NCBI GenBank assembly: GCA_002436085.1
Contig: DIXT01000035.1
Location: forward strand, 1 to 59,982
Reading direction: 5' to 3'
Length of the DNA stretch: 59,982 bases
DNA from: Anaerolineaceae bacterium UBA6073
Lineage (GTDB): Bacteria > Chloroflexota > Anaerolineae > Anaerolineales > Anaerolineaceae
The translations under genes and the position numbers were made by a program. Shown here piece by piece: positions 36,338-45,103 of this stretch (its first letter is position 1; every line of letters starts with the position of its first letter). The notes below the pieces were generated by a model. That model worked only from the letters and a program-made list of their open reading frames with translations, had not been told where the DNA came from and did not search any database.

Positions 36338-37557
36338 AAACCCTCCGCTGGATTGTAAAATTTTTGCCGACTCTGCTCACGGCGCTGGTGCTGGCCATTA
36401 TCGTGTGGGTGTCCGCGGTCTCCAGCGCCGACCCGAACGAGGAACGCGAATACTCCGCGCCTATCCCGATTACCGTGCTGGGTTTGGACCCGGACTTGGT
36501 CGTCACCGGACAGTACGACGACGAAGTGAAGGTAAGCATCCGCGCACCCCGTTCCGTACAAGAACGCCTTGCCGCCAACCCTGACGCCATTCACGCCTAT
36601 ATTAACCTATCAGGCCTGAAAGCCGGCGAGCATACGCTTGAGCCGCAAATCGCAATAGACCTGAGCCCGACCCGGTTGACGCTGGTATCTCCATCCGAGA
36701 TTACCTTAAAACTCGAAAACATCCTCAGCAAGGAAGTACCGGTCGAAATTCGCGAGAATGGAGCCTTGCCGATTGGCTACACAACCGGCACGCCTGTGCT
36801 CTCGCAGGACTCTGCCCTCGTGATCGGACCCGAAAGCCAGGTGCTCAAAGTTGAGCAGGTGGTCGCAAGCGTGGATCTGAGCAATATCATCACCAGTATT
36901 TCCCGCCAAGTGGAACTGAAAGCCCTGGACGCGCGCGGCGTGATTGTCACTGGCATCAACCTTAACCCCACCCAGGTAAATGTTGAAATTCCCATCACCC
37001 AACTGGGCGGTTACCGCAACGTGTTCGTCAAAATTGTCACCACCGGGCAGATAGCGCAGGGCTTCTACCTCACAGGTATCATGGCAGACCCGCCAAACAT
37101 AACTATTTACAGCACGGACCCGGAACTGGCGGCAAATATGCCTGCCTTCATTGAAACCACTCCGCTGAACCTGAACGGCGCGTTTGAAAGCTTTGAAAAA
37201 GATGTCAGCCTGAATCTGCCTGAGGGGATTGTTGTGGTTGGCGACCAGCAGGTAACCATCAAGGTGAACATTTCAGCCATACAATCCTCTATCCTGCTGA
37301 CCGGTATCCAGGTGGAAATAAGCAACCTCGGACAGGGCTTGAAAGCAGCGCTTTCCCCCGACAGGGTGGATATTTACGTCTCTGGCCCACTTTATCTACT
37401 GGACAAGCTGAATGCGGCAGATATTATCGTCACACTGGACCTGGCGAACAAGACTCCCGGAACCTACCAGCTAATTCCGACGGTTACCTTGGCAGACTCA
37501 GCCATTAACCTCGATTCCATCCTGCCCGCGTCTATTGAGGTAGTCATCAGCAGGTAG
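36334..37557 (+). CDS. cdaR: YbbR-domain protein, CdaA regulator CdaR
   Basis: The 407-residue protein has one N-terminal membrane helix (FLPTLLTALVLAIIVWVS) and about four YbbR repeats exposed outside. Each is a beta-rich module of about 80 residues, with phrases such as VEIRENGALPIGY and VFVKIVTTGQIAQGFYL. CdaR binds CdaA and tunes c-di-AMP output. The ATGA overlap with cdaA implies translational coupling. It is 37 nt before der. Confidence 0.92.
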   Translation: MKTLRWIVKFLPTLLTALVLAIIVWVSAVSSADPNEEREYSAPIPITVLGLDPDLVVTGQYDDEVKVSIRAPRSVQERLAANPDAIHAYINLSGLKAGEHTLEPQIAIDLSPTRLTLVSPSEITLKLENILSKEVPVEIRENGALPIGYTTGTPVLSQDSALVIGPESQVLKVEQVVASVDLSNIITSISRQVELKALDARGVIVTGINLNPTQVNVEIPITQLGGYRNVFVKIVTTGQIAQGFYLTGIMADPPNITIYSTDPELAANMPAFIETTPLNLNGAFESFEKDVSLNLPEGIVVVGDQQVTIKVNISAIQSSILLTGIQVEISNLGQGLKAALSPDRVDIYVSGPLYLLDKLNAADIIVTLDLANKTPGTYQLIPTVTLADSAINLDSILPASIEVVISR

Positions 37558-37594
37558 TCGCGGCTGCAAAAAAAAATCTGGAAAGAAAGTATAG

Positions 37595-38974
37595 ATGAAG
37601 AAACCCGTGATTGTTTTGGTCGGAAGACCAAATGTAGGCAAAAGCACATTGTTTAATCGCCTGGTCGGCGAACGCCTGGCGATTATTGACGACGTACCCG
37701 GCACAACACGCGACCGTTTGGTCGCTGAAGGCGATTGGGCTGGGCACGATTTTTTTGTCGTGGATACCGGCGGGATTGACCCCACCCGCCAACGCAGCCA
37801 GGAGCCGCTCTCCATCGGTTCGGCCGACTTCATCGCGGATATCCGCGCTCAGGCGGAAATCGCGATGGAAGAATCCGATGTGATTTTACTGCTGACAGAT
37901 GCCCAGCAAGGCGTGACCGAGGCAGACCGCGAGATTGTGCAAATACTGCGCCGGCGGCAGTCCATCGTTGCAGGCGCGAATCATCCCCCGATCATCCTGG
38001 TGGTAAACAAAGCGGACAGCGAGATCTACCGCACCAACGCCCTGGATTTCTATTCGCTGGGGTTGGGTGATCCGTTCCCGATTTCAGCCATCCACGGCAC
38101 CGGCACCGGCGACCTGCTGGATGAAGTGGTTGCGCATTTTCCGCAGCCAGTCGAAGACGAAGCAGAAGATGCCAGCATCAAAGTGGCGATTGTGGGCAAG
38201 CCGAACGCTGGAAAATCAAGTTTGTTAAACAAACTTACCGGCGAGACCCGCTCCATCGTCAGCCCCATTCCCGGCACCACGCGCGACGCGATTGACACCC
38301 AGATTACCTGGGAAGGCCTGCCAATTACCCTGATTGACACCGCCGGCATCCGCAAGCGCGGAACCATCATTCCTGGCGTGGAAAAGTATTCCGTCCTGCG
38401 CGCGATGCAAGCGATTGAACGCTGCGATGTTGCCCTTTTAGTGATAGACGCTGTCACCGGTGTTACCGCGCAGGATACCCACATTGCCGGATATATTAAC
38501 CAGGCCTGGAAATCGGTGATCCTGATAGTCAATAAGTGGGACCTCATCGAGAAGGATACGAATACCTCACTTGAATTCGAAAAAAACATCCGCCAAGCGC
38601 TCAATTTTCTGCCTTATGTGCCGATTATCTTTATATCGGCTGCCAGCGGGCAGCGCGTGAACCAGGTCTTGCCAATGGTAGCGCGCGTGCAGGAAGAACG
38701 CCTGGTGCGTCTGACCACCTCGCAGCTGAACCGCATCCTGCAAAACGCGCAGGACATGCACCAGCCCTCTTCAGGCTCCGGGCGCATGTTTCGCATCTAC
38801 TACGGCACTCAGGTTCGCTCCGAGCCGCCCACATTCCTGCTTTACTGCAATGACCCGAAGCTGGGGCACTTCACCTACCTGCGTTACCTCGAGAACCAGA
38901 TTCGCAAAGAGTACCCCTTTGTGGGGACGCCAATCCGGCTTGTGCTCAAGGCGCGTGAACGCAATGAGGACTAA
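37595..38974 (+). CDS. der: Ribosome-assembly GTPase Der (EngA)
   Basis: The 459-residue protein has two tandem GTPase domains, unique to Der: G1 motifs GRPNVGKST (10-18) and GKPNAGKSS (about 204-212), with G3 motifs DTGG and DTAG and G4 motifs NKAD and NKWD. A C-terminal KH-like domain carries QVRSEPPTFLLYCNDP. It acts in 50S subunit maturation. Start ATG 37595 has GGAAAGAAAG upstream. Length and layout are typical. Confidence 0.97.
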   Translation: MKKPVIVLVGRPNVGKSTLFNRLVGERLAIIDDVPGTTRDRLVAEGDWAGHDFFVVDTGGIDPTRQRSQEPLSIGSADFIADIRAQAEIAMEESDVILLLTDAQQGVTEADREIVQILRRRQSIVAGANHPPIILVVNKADSEIYRTNALDFYSLGLGDPFPISAIHGTGTGDLLDEVVAHFPQPVEDEAEDASIKVAIVGKPNAGKSSLLNKLTGETRSIVSPIPGTTRDAIDTQITWEGLPITLIDTAGIRKRGTIIPGVEKYSVLRAMQAIERCDVALLVIDAVTGVTAQDTHIAGYINQAWKSVILIVNKWDLIEKDTNTSLEFEKNIRQALNFLPYVPIIFISAASGQRVNQVLPMVARVQEERLVRLTTSQLNRILQNAQDMHQPSSGSGRMFRIYYGTQVRSEPPTFLLYCNDPKLGHFTYLRYLENQIRKEYPFVGTPIRLVLKARERNED

Positions 38975-38989
38975 GCGGGTTGAAAGTTG

Positions 38990-38995
38990 TATAAT
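38990..38995 (+). promoter_or_regulatory. -10 box of lepB
   Basis: TATAAT lies 38 nt before the proposed TTG 39034, giving a leader of about 30 nt with AGGA. Confidence 0.45.
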
Positions 38996-39033
38996 AAGCC
39001 CAGCTAACATACTATCGAATAGGAATACATATC

Positions 39034-39630
39034 TTGGAACAATATACCAGCCAGGCATCGCCTGAATTAACGAACCCGGACCCCACCCCAAAGAAGACCC
39101 GCCGGACCAGCTTTTGGATCGACACACTCGAGACAATTGTGATGGCATTGGTGCTTTTCCTGGCTATCAACGCGGTCAGTTCGCGTGTGCGGGTTGAAAA
39201 CATCAGCATGAAGCCCACGCTCCAGCCCGGCTATTTGCTGGTGGTCAACAAGCTGGCATATAAGCTGGGTGAACCCAAACACGGCGATATCGTTGTCTTT
39301 GATTTCAAGGGCGCAGGTCAGGAAGATTACATCAAACGCATCATCGGACTGCCAGGCGACCAGGTCGTGGTTGAAAACGGCGTTGTGAGCGTAAACGGCC
39401 ACCCGCTGACCGAACCCTACATCGCCGAGCTGCCGCGCTATTCCGGCAGTTGGAGCGTTCCGCCCGATTCCTATTTTGTGTTGGGGGATAACCGCAACAA
39501 CTCCTCGGATTCCCATCAGTGGGGATACGTCAGCAAAAATGATATCGTCGGAAAGGCGGTATTTGTGTACTTTCCTTTCGATGCCATTCGTTCCCTGGTC
39601 ATTCCGGATTTAGTCCAGGCGGCAAATTAA
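39034..39630 (+). CDS. lepB: Signal peptidase I
   Basis: The 198-residue membrane protease removes signal peptides from secreted proteins. It has one membrane helix (TIVMALVLFLAINAV), then the nucleophile Ser in ENISMKPTL (about 58) and general-base Lys in YIKRIIGLPGD (about 101). The late GDNRNNSSDSHQWG box completes the S26 signature. The start is proposed as TTG 39034 with AGGA about 9 nt upstream, since no ATG precedes the Ser box in a suitable place. The many lipoproteins and LysM proteins of this window are processed by the related lipoprotein peptidase or by this enzyme. Confidence 0.93.
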   Translation: MEQYTSQASPELTNPDPTPKKTRRTSFWIDTLETIVMALVLFLAINAVSSRVRVENISMKPTLQPGYLLVVNKLAYKLGEPKHGDIVVFDFKGAGQEDYIKRIIGLPGDQVVVENGVVSVNGHPLTEPYIAELPRYSGSWSVPPDSYFVLGDNRNNSSDSHQWGYVSKNDIVGKAVFVYFPFDAIRSLVIPDLVQAAN

Positions 39631-39697
39631 TTTTCCCAGCTCCATAAAGTCCGATATTTCTATCAAAATTCAAACAGACGCAACACAAATAAAAGCG

Positions 39698-39703
39698 TAT
39701 AAT
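39698..39703 (+). promoter_or_regulatory. -10 box of YgiT-type gene, leaderless arrangement
   Basis: TATAAT ends 8 nt before ATG 39712; no ribosome site lies between. Confidence 0.55.
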
Positions 39704-39711
39704 CATTCCAT

Positions 39712-40002
39712 ATGAAAACATCATTGCCAGCCCACCCCGAAACCTGCCCTCGCTGCCTGGTTGGTCGCATCCAGCGGAAACGGATTCCTTACGCCACAGT
39801 CATCGAAGGCCAACTGCTGACTATCCGACGCTTTCCCGCCTGGGTCTGCGACATTTGCCACGCGTATATATACGACCCGGCCGCGATGAGCCACCTGGAA
39901 GCATCCCTCAGCGCCCGCCAACAGCCGAAGAAAGCCTCGCGGACGCGCCAATCTGCGCCCACCCCTCCACCGTCGGCAGATAAACCCCTCGAAAGTTATT
40001 AA
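39712..40002 (+). CDS. YgiT-type zinc-finger protein
   Basis: The 96-residue protein has two Cys pairs, CPRC (14-17) and CDIC (44-47), spaced as in the MqsA/YgiT zinc-binding domain. Between them lies the usual beta segment and RRFPAWVC, followed by the helix DPAAMSHLEASLS. The C-terminal third is Ser/Pro-rich and lacks the helix-turn-helix of full MqsA. Such short YgiT proteins are often antitoxins beside DUF4258 or MqsR toxins. No partner gene is adjacent here, so it is an orphan or acts alone. Confidence 0.78.
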   Translation: MKTSLPAHPETCPRCLVGRIQRKRIPYATVIEGQLLTIRRFPAWVCDICHAYIYDPAAMSHLEASLSARQQPKKASRTRQSAPTPPPSADKPLESY

Positions 40003-40077
40003 CCCCGAAAGAAGCGCAGGGGGTACCGCAATATTTAATACCGTCTCTATGAGTTGCGTAAGAAAAGGCCTGTTTTG

Positions 40078-40106
40078 TTGACTTAGCGCCCTGACAGTGC
40101 TATTAT
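40078..40106 (+). promoter_or_regulatory. Sigma-70-type promoter for the PIN/TRAM gene
   Basis: TTGACT (40078-40083), 17-nt spacer, TATTAT (40101-40106). The predicted start near 40113 leaves a leader of about 55 nt ending in a GGAGGG site before ATG 40168. Confidence 0.7.
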
Positions 40107-40167
40107 CTTGTCACAGAACTTATACTTTTTTTTTCATTCAGTACCTTAATAATGGAGGGTTTTTTGT

Positions 40168-41244
40168 ATGAGCGCGATCTTATTATCACGGATTATTGGC
40201 ACAGTTATTTTTGGACTCATTGGCTTCTTTTCCGGAACACCGATTCATAATTACCTGATTTCATTTTGGGCGACTTACCCATTTACCAACGGAATCACAG
40301 TAGTAATCTGCATTGTTATCTTCATGCTGATTGGCTACATACTCAGCCCGTGGATTAGTGTTAAACCTGTCCAGGCAATCAGCAGAGGTCTTGGAAAATC
40401 ATCCCCGCAGGCACTTTTCAGCGGGTTGATTGGTTTAATCATCAGCTTGATCATTTCTGCTCTGCTGGCATATCCGGTCTCGCTTCTCCCCGAACCTTTT
40501 GGTCAATTCATGCCACTTGTAGTTGTGGTGGTACTTGGGTACCTCGGGATGACCCTATTTTTCAGCCGGAATCAGGAATTTCTGAACATATTCCGGTCAT
40601 TCTCCAACAAGATGACAACCAAAGGCTCCCGCACCCAGGTGGACGGTGAACACCGCGTTTTGGTGGATACCAGCGCGATCATCGACGGACGCATTGCCGA
40701 CATCGCCAAGACTGGTTTTCTCACCGGCACGCTGATTGTGCCGCGCTTCGTGCTCAACGAACTGCAGTATGTCTCCGACTCGGCGGACTCTCTGCGCAGG
40801 CAGCGCGGACGCCGCGGGATGGATGTGCTCACAGAACTTCAGCACGACGACAAAACCACCGTGATCATCAGCGACATTGACGTGGAAGGCGTGCGCGAAG
40901 TGGACGACCGGCTGGTGGTGCTGGCGCGCCAGATGCGCTGTCCGATCCTGACCAATGACTACAATCTGAACCGCATCGCCGAACTGCAGGGCGTGCGAGT
41001 CCTGAATATTAATGACCTGGCAAACGCCGTCAAGGTCATTTTGCTGCCCGGCGAAAGCTTCGACATCCGCGTCATTCAGGAAGGCAAAGAGTTCAATCAG
41101 GGCGTCGGTTATTTGGACGACGGTACCATGGTGGTGGTCGAAAACGGCCAGCGTTACTTAAATAAAGATGTCAGCGTGACTGTGACCAAGATCCTACAAA
41201 CTTCGGCAGGACGCATGATTTTTGCGAAACCCGAAGTGGAATAG
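40168..41244 (+). CDS. PIN/TRAM-domain membrane protein (YacL-like)
   Basis: The 358-residue protein has four N-terminal membrane helices (to about residue 130), then a PIN nuclease-fold domain starting VLVDTSAIIDGRIADI, with further acidic residues in VDDRLVVLA and TNDYNLNRIAELQGV. A C-terminal TRAM beta-domain (about 290-358) is an RNA-binding module. The layout is that of Bacillus YacL, whose role is poorly known and possibly RNA processing at the membrane. It lies 17 nt before cysS, a neighbourhood also seen in Firmicutes. Confidence 0.88.
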   Translation: MSAILLSRIIGTVIFGLIGFFSGTPIHNYLISFWATYPFTNGITVVICIVIFMLIGYILSPWISVKPVQAISRGLGKSSPQALFSGLIGLIISLIISALLAYPVSLLPEPFGQFMPLVVVVVLGYLGMTLFFSRNQEFLNIFRSFSNKMTTKGSRTQVDGEHRVLVDTSAIIDGRIADIAKTGFLTGTLIVPRFVLNELQYVSDSADSLRRQRGRRGMDVLTELQHDDKTTVIISDIDVEGVREVDDRLVVLARQMRCPILTNDYNLNRIAELQGVRVLNINDLANAVKVILLPGESFDIRVIQEGKEFNQGVGYLDDGTMVVVENGQRYLNKDVSVTVTKILQTSAGRMIFAKPEVE

Positions 41245-41261
41245 CACCGAGAGGACGACCC

Positions 41262-42662
41262 ATGACCCTTCGAATTTACAACACGCTTACCCGCGAAAAA
41301 GAAGATTTCCACACGCTGGAACCCGGAAAAGTGCGCATGTATGTGTGTGGACCGACTGTTTACGACCGCGCGCACATCGGACACGCCATGTCGGCGCTGG
41401 TATTCGACATTGTCCGCCGCTATCTGGAGTATTCCGGTTATGAAGTGCGCTTCGTGATGAACTTTACCGATGTGGACGATAAAATCATCGACCGCGCAAA
41501 GCAATCCGGAGCGGACCCCTTCCAGCTTGCGCAGGGCTACATCGATGACTATAAACGCAATCTGGAAGCCCTGAACATCAAACCCGCCACAGTCAATCCG
41601 CGCGCGACGCAGGAAATGGCGCACATCCTGGAGATGATCCAGACTCTGGTGGACCAAGGCTCTGCCTACCCGGTGGATGGCGACGTTTATTACCGCGTGG
41701 ATTCCGACCCGGAGTATGGAAAGCTCTCCGGGCGGCGTCTGGAAAGCATGAACGCCGGCGCGCGCATCCAGGTGGACGACCGCAAAGAGCACCCGATGGA
41801 TTTTGCCCTATGGAAAGCCGCCAAGCCCGGCGAACCCGCCTGGGACAGCCCCTGGGGCAAAGGGCGCCCGGGCTGGCATATCGAGTGCTCAGCGATGAAC
41901 ATGCACCACCTCGGCGAACAAATCGACATCCACGGCGGCGGGAATGACCTGATCTTTCCGCACCACGAAAACGAAATTGCCCAGACCGAAGCGCTCACCC
42001 ACAAGCCTTTCGCGACCTACTGGATGCACAACGGCATGCTGACGCTCAAGAGCGAGAAAATGTCCAAATCACTGGGTAACATGGTCCTGATTGACGAATT
42101 CCTGGCGGAGCATCCCGGCGATGTGATGCGCCTGCTGGTGCTGAACGGCTCCTACCGCAGCCCGCTCACTTATAACGACGAAGTGCTGGCGCAGACTGAA
42201 CAAGCCTACAAGCGCATGCTCAGCGCGAAGAAAGCCGCGGACCCGAATGCGCCCGGGCTGGAACCAGCCAGAGCTGCCGCGCTGGAAGCCGACGCGCAAA
42301 AAACCCGTTCGCAGTTCAAAGAAGCCATGGATGACGACTTCAACAGCTCCGCGTCGCTGGCCGCGCTGTTCGAACTCGTCAGAGCGATTAACCAGGCGCG
42401 CGCGGACGGCGCAAGCCAGGCGCAGTTAGTCCCCGCCGTGCAGGTCTTTGAGGAACTGACCGGCGTGCTCGGGCTGCAGTTGAACGAAGAAAACACCGGA
42501 ACCACCAAGGCAGACGCTTTCATCGACCTGCTGGTCGCCCTGCGTATGGAGCTGCGCGCCCAAAAGTTGTGGGCGCTCGCGGATAAGGTGCGCGTGGACC
42601 TGAAAGCGCTTGGCGTCGTATTGGAAGACAGCAAAACCGGCACGACCTGGACCTGGGAGTAG
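41262..42662 (+). CDS. cysS: Cysteinyl-tRNA synthetase
   Basis: The 466-residue class I enzyme has the zinc Cys in MYVCGPTVYD, the HIGH motif as AHIGHA (about 36-41), WHIECSAMNMHHLG with further zinc ligands, and EKMSKSLGNM (KMSKS, about 266-270). The C-terminal DALR/anticodon helices are complete. The ATG has GAGAGGACGACCC upstream. It forms an operon with the PIN/TRAM gene and rlmB; the GGGAG near its end serves as the rlmB ribosome site. Confidence 0.97.
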   Translation: MTLRIYNTLTREKEDFHTLEPGKVRMYVCGPTVYDRAHIGHAMSALVFDIVRRYLEYSGYEVRFVMNFTDVDDKIIDRAKQSGADPFQLAQGYIDDYKRNLEALNIKPATVNPRATQEMAHILEMIQTLVDQGSAYPVDGDVYYRVDSDPEYGKLSGRRLESMNAGARIQVDDRKEHPMDFALWKAAKPGEPAWDSPWGKGRPGWHIECSAMNMHHLGEQIDIHGGGNDLIFPHHENEIAQTEALTHKPFATYWMHNGMLTLKSEKMSKSLGNMVLIDEFLAEHPGDVMRLLVLNGSYRSPLTYNDEVLAQTEQAYKRMLSAKKAADPNAPGLEPARAAALEADAQKTRSQFKEAMDDDFNSSASLAALFELVRAINQARADGASQAQLVPAVQVFEELTGVLGLQLNEENTGTTKADAFIDLLVALRMELRAQKLWALADKVRVDLKALGVVLEDSKTGTTWTWE

Positions 42663-42664
42663 CT

Positions 42665-43402
42665 TTGCGCGAGTGGATCACTGGACGTAATCCGGTCTAC
42701 GAAGTTTTACGCGCCAGGCGACGGCATGTCTTCCGCCTCGTGCTTGCGCGCGGTATCAAAATGGAAGGGCAGCTGCCCGAAGTTCTACGGCTGGCCAAAC
42801 TGCGCGGTCTGGCGCCGGAGGAAGCCCCCCGTGATAAACTGGACCTGCTTTCCAGCCACCACCAGGGCGTTGCTTTGGAAGCCAGCGAGTACCCGTACGC
42901 CGCGCTCGAAGATTTGATTCAGAACGCGAAAAACCAATCCGAGCCGCCCTTCTTCCTGCTGCTCGACCTCATCCAGGACCCGCAAAACCTGGGCACGCTG
43001 CTGCGCACCGCTGAGGTGGTGGGCGTACACGGGGTTGTAATCCCATCCGCGCAAGCCGCGCAAATCACCCCGACCGTGGTGCACGCCAGTTCGGGCGCCA
43101 CCGAGCACTTGCTGGTGGCGCAATACAACCTGGCGCAGGCGATTGAAAAGCTGAAAGCGCTAAATATCTGGGTGTACGGATTGGACGAAGCCCCCCGCTC
43201 TAAGATCCCCTCGCAGCTGCGCATGGACGGCGGGCTGGCGCTGGTGGTCGGCAACGAAGGCGCGGGGCTGCGCGATTTGGTGCGGAAGAACTGCGATGAG
43301 CTGCTGCGCCTGCCTATGCGCGGGAAGATAGAGTCGCTCAACGCCGCGGCTGCCGGGTCTATCGCCCTTTACCTTGCCAGGCAGGCCAGGGATACCACCT
43401 GA
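42665..43402 (+). CDS. rlmB: 23S rRNA 2'-O-ribose methyltransferase, RlmB/TrmH family
   Basis: The 245-residue SPOUT enzyme has an N-terminal substrate-binding domain starting REWITGRNPVYEVL, then a knotted AdoMet domain: motif 1 LIQDPQNLGTLLRTAE, motif 2 VVGNEGAGLRDL, and motif 3 LPMRGKIESLNAAAAG. RlmB methylates G2251 of 23S rRNA in E. coli. The start is TTG 42665, two bases after the cysS stop, with GGGAG 5 nt upstream inside cysS. A second, more diverged family member is at 52447. Confidence 0.92.
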   Translation: MREWITGRNPVYEVLRARRRHVFRLVLARGIKMEGQLPEVLRLAKLRGLAPEEAPRDKLDLLSSHHQGVALEASEYPYAALEDLIQNAKNQSEPPFFLLLDLIQDPQNLGTLLRTAEVVGVHGVVIPSAQAAQITPTVVHASSGATEHLLVAQYNLAQAIEKLKALNIWVYGLDEAPRSKIPSQLRMDGGLALVVGNEGAGLRDLVRKNCDELLRLPMRGKIESLNAAAAGSIALYLARQARDTT

Positions 43403-43480
43403 GCTGATTTGTTTGTGCACCTGATGGCGTTTACAGCAAGAGCGCCAGCGAGTAAAGCAATCTTCCTCCTGTTTTGTTTC

Positions 43481-43978
43481 GTCATTGCGATGGAGCGCTA
43501 GCGACTGAAGCAATCTCCCTGCTGATGTAATTCGTCATTTCGATGGAGCGCTAGCGACTGAAGCAATCTCCCTCCTGTTTTGTTTCGTCATTGCGATGGA
43601 GCGCTAGCGACTGAAGCTATCTCCCTGCTGACCAATAGAAATCTACTGTGCCGGTGAGTTTCCCGATGATGATGTTCCAAAGGGAGATCGCCACGCTGCG
43701 CTCGCGATGACGAACTGTGTGTCATTGCGATGGAGCGCAAGCGACTGAAGCAACCTCCCTCCTGTTTTGTTTCGTCATTGCGATGGAGCGCTAGCGACTG
43801 AAGCAATCTCCCTCCTGTTTTGTTTCGTCATTGCGATGGAGCGCAAGCGACTGAAGCTATCTCCCTGCTGACCAATAGAAATCTACTGTGCCGTTGAGTT
43901 TCCCGATGATGATGTTCCAAAGGGAGATCGCCACGCTGCGACCTGTACCCTTTAGGGTATCGCGATGACGAACGGTTT
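43481..43978. repeat. 240-bp tandem duplication of repeat units
   Basis: Unit starts gtcattgcgatgg recur at 43481, 43533 and 43587, and again at 43721, 43773 and 43827, each exactly 240 bp later. The long interior (gaccaatagaaatctactg... through the gatcgccacgctgcg arm) is repeated too. In the second copy the closing arm is interrupted by about 18 extra bases at 43941-43960. A third partial unit starts near 43979. Confidence 0.8.
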
Positions 43979-44351
43979 GTTATTGCGATGGAGCGCTAGC
44001 GACTGAAGCAATCTCCCCACCAACCCACCTCAGCAATCCGCCTGTTGCCTTTTACCCTCCCCAGTGAAGCGAAGCGGAACGAAGGGGGAGGGATTGAGGG
44101 TGAGGGTCTTTTTTTTCGTCATCGCGAGCAAGGCACCTGTGCCCGCCGTACAGCGGACGGGTACTGCAATCTGCCTGTCTTCTATTGTCCGTCACTAGCG
44201 AGCCCCCGCTGCAGATCCATCACGGAAGCTGGAAACACAAGAAGGGGGCGCGGCAATCTGCCTTTTTTAGAGCTCTCACACCTGAGAGTTCAGCTTTATT
44301 TCAAATACTTTTTACAAGCTATGTGTCTTAGGTTCTCGAACGCTTTAAGGG

Positions 44352-44427
44352 CAGACTGCCACGGCCCTTTGCCAACCAACGCAACATTTATTCATCCGAG
44401 CCAGATGGCAAAGGGTCTCGCAGCGAC
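44352..44427. repeat. Conserved-arm repeat with 33-nt interior, copy 2
   Basis: Same arms and orientation as 18702-18777. The interior 44374-44406 is 33 nt and differs in sequence from copy 1. Confidence 0.65.
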
Positions 44428-44569
44428 AGAGTTTGATTCGTCATTAGACCCCGCTGCAGATCCATCACGGAAGCTGGAAATACAAGAAGGGGGAGCAGCA
44501 ATCTGCCTGTGTCCCTAACCAGGAGAGCGCTTCCTGCCTGCGCGATGACGGGTTATGGCGTCAAACGCG

Positions 44570-45103
44570 CTACAACCACAATACCGACACCAGCCAGAGC
44601 GCGATCATCACCAGCACAATCCCGGCGCGGATAAGCGTGGACCAGCCCCAGCCCAAGGCCACCGCTTTCGTCGCAGCCCAGGCTTCCTTTTGCTTCTTGC
44701 CCAGCCGGTAATACTCCACCAGGAACAAAGTCAGCAGCGCGACAGCCAACCCGCCCAACGGCGTCAACAAAATACCCCCCACGATCATCGCGAACAAGCT
44801 CAACCCTATTTCCCACCAGGGCGAACCCTGTTTCCGGGCGCGCCCGGCCATCATGAAATTGTCCAGAAGGGAGCCCGCGAGCATCAGCAGGGTGCTGATC
44901 ACGAATAGAATGATGGTCAGCGTGAACTGCCACGACTCGTGCCCATAATTGAAGCGCGTGAAAACCGCCCAGATGAGCTGCCCAATCCACGCTACGGTTG
45001 GACCGGGAAAGAAAACCAGCACCAGCCCAACCAATCCGATCAATTGGAATAGACCGGAAATAATCAGGATCACCGTGCTGACCCAGGCAGGGGAAATGTT
45101 CAT
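44570..45103 (-). CDS. DUF456 family membrane protein
   Basis: The 177-residue protein is mostly hydrophobic with about five membrane helices. It carries the DUF456-type N-terminus (GLVGLVLVFFPGPTVAWIGQL) and a second Gly-rich helix pair (GGILLTPLGGLAVALLTLF). Function is unknown; glycine-rich helices suggest a small channel-like or packing role. Its ATG (45103) overlaps the serS stop as ATGA, so it is coupled to serS, although the frame also stays open far into serS. The C-terminal end abuts the repeat array. Confidence 0.75.
   Translation of the reverse strand: MNISPAWVSTVILIISGLFQLIGLVGLVLVFFPGPTVAWIGQLIWAVFTRFNYGHESWQFTLTIILFVISTLLMLAGSLLDNFMMAGRARKQGSPWWEIGLSLFAMIVGGILLTPLGGLAVALLTLFLVEYYRLGKKQKEAWAATKAVALGWGWSTLIRAGIVLVMIALWLVSVLWL

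Larger units (their letters stand above)
43420..44540. repeat. Fourth repeat array between rlmB and the DUF456 gene
   Basis: This gene-free stretch contains the 240-bp tandem duplication (43481-43978), gtcattgcgatggagc...gcaatctccc half-units, and a conserved-arm repeat (44352-44427). Two copies of a ctgcagatccatcacggaag / acaagaaggggg / gcaatctgcc block sit near 44208 and 44451. I see no gene. Confidence 0.8.

Noticed and set aside
43481..43978. Possible CRISPR array
   Set aside because: Unit spacing is irregular (52, 54, 134 nt), the interiors are themselves repeated, and no cas gene is present; this is a tandemly duplicated palindromic repeat.
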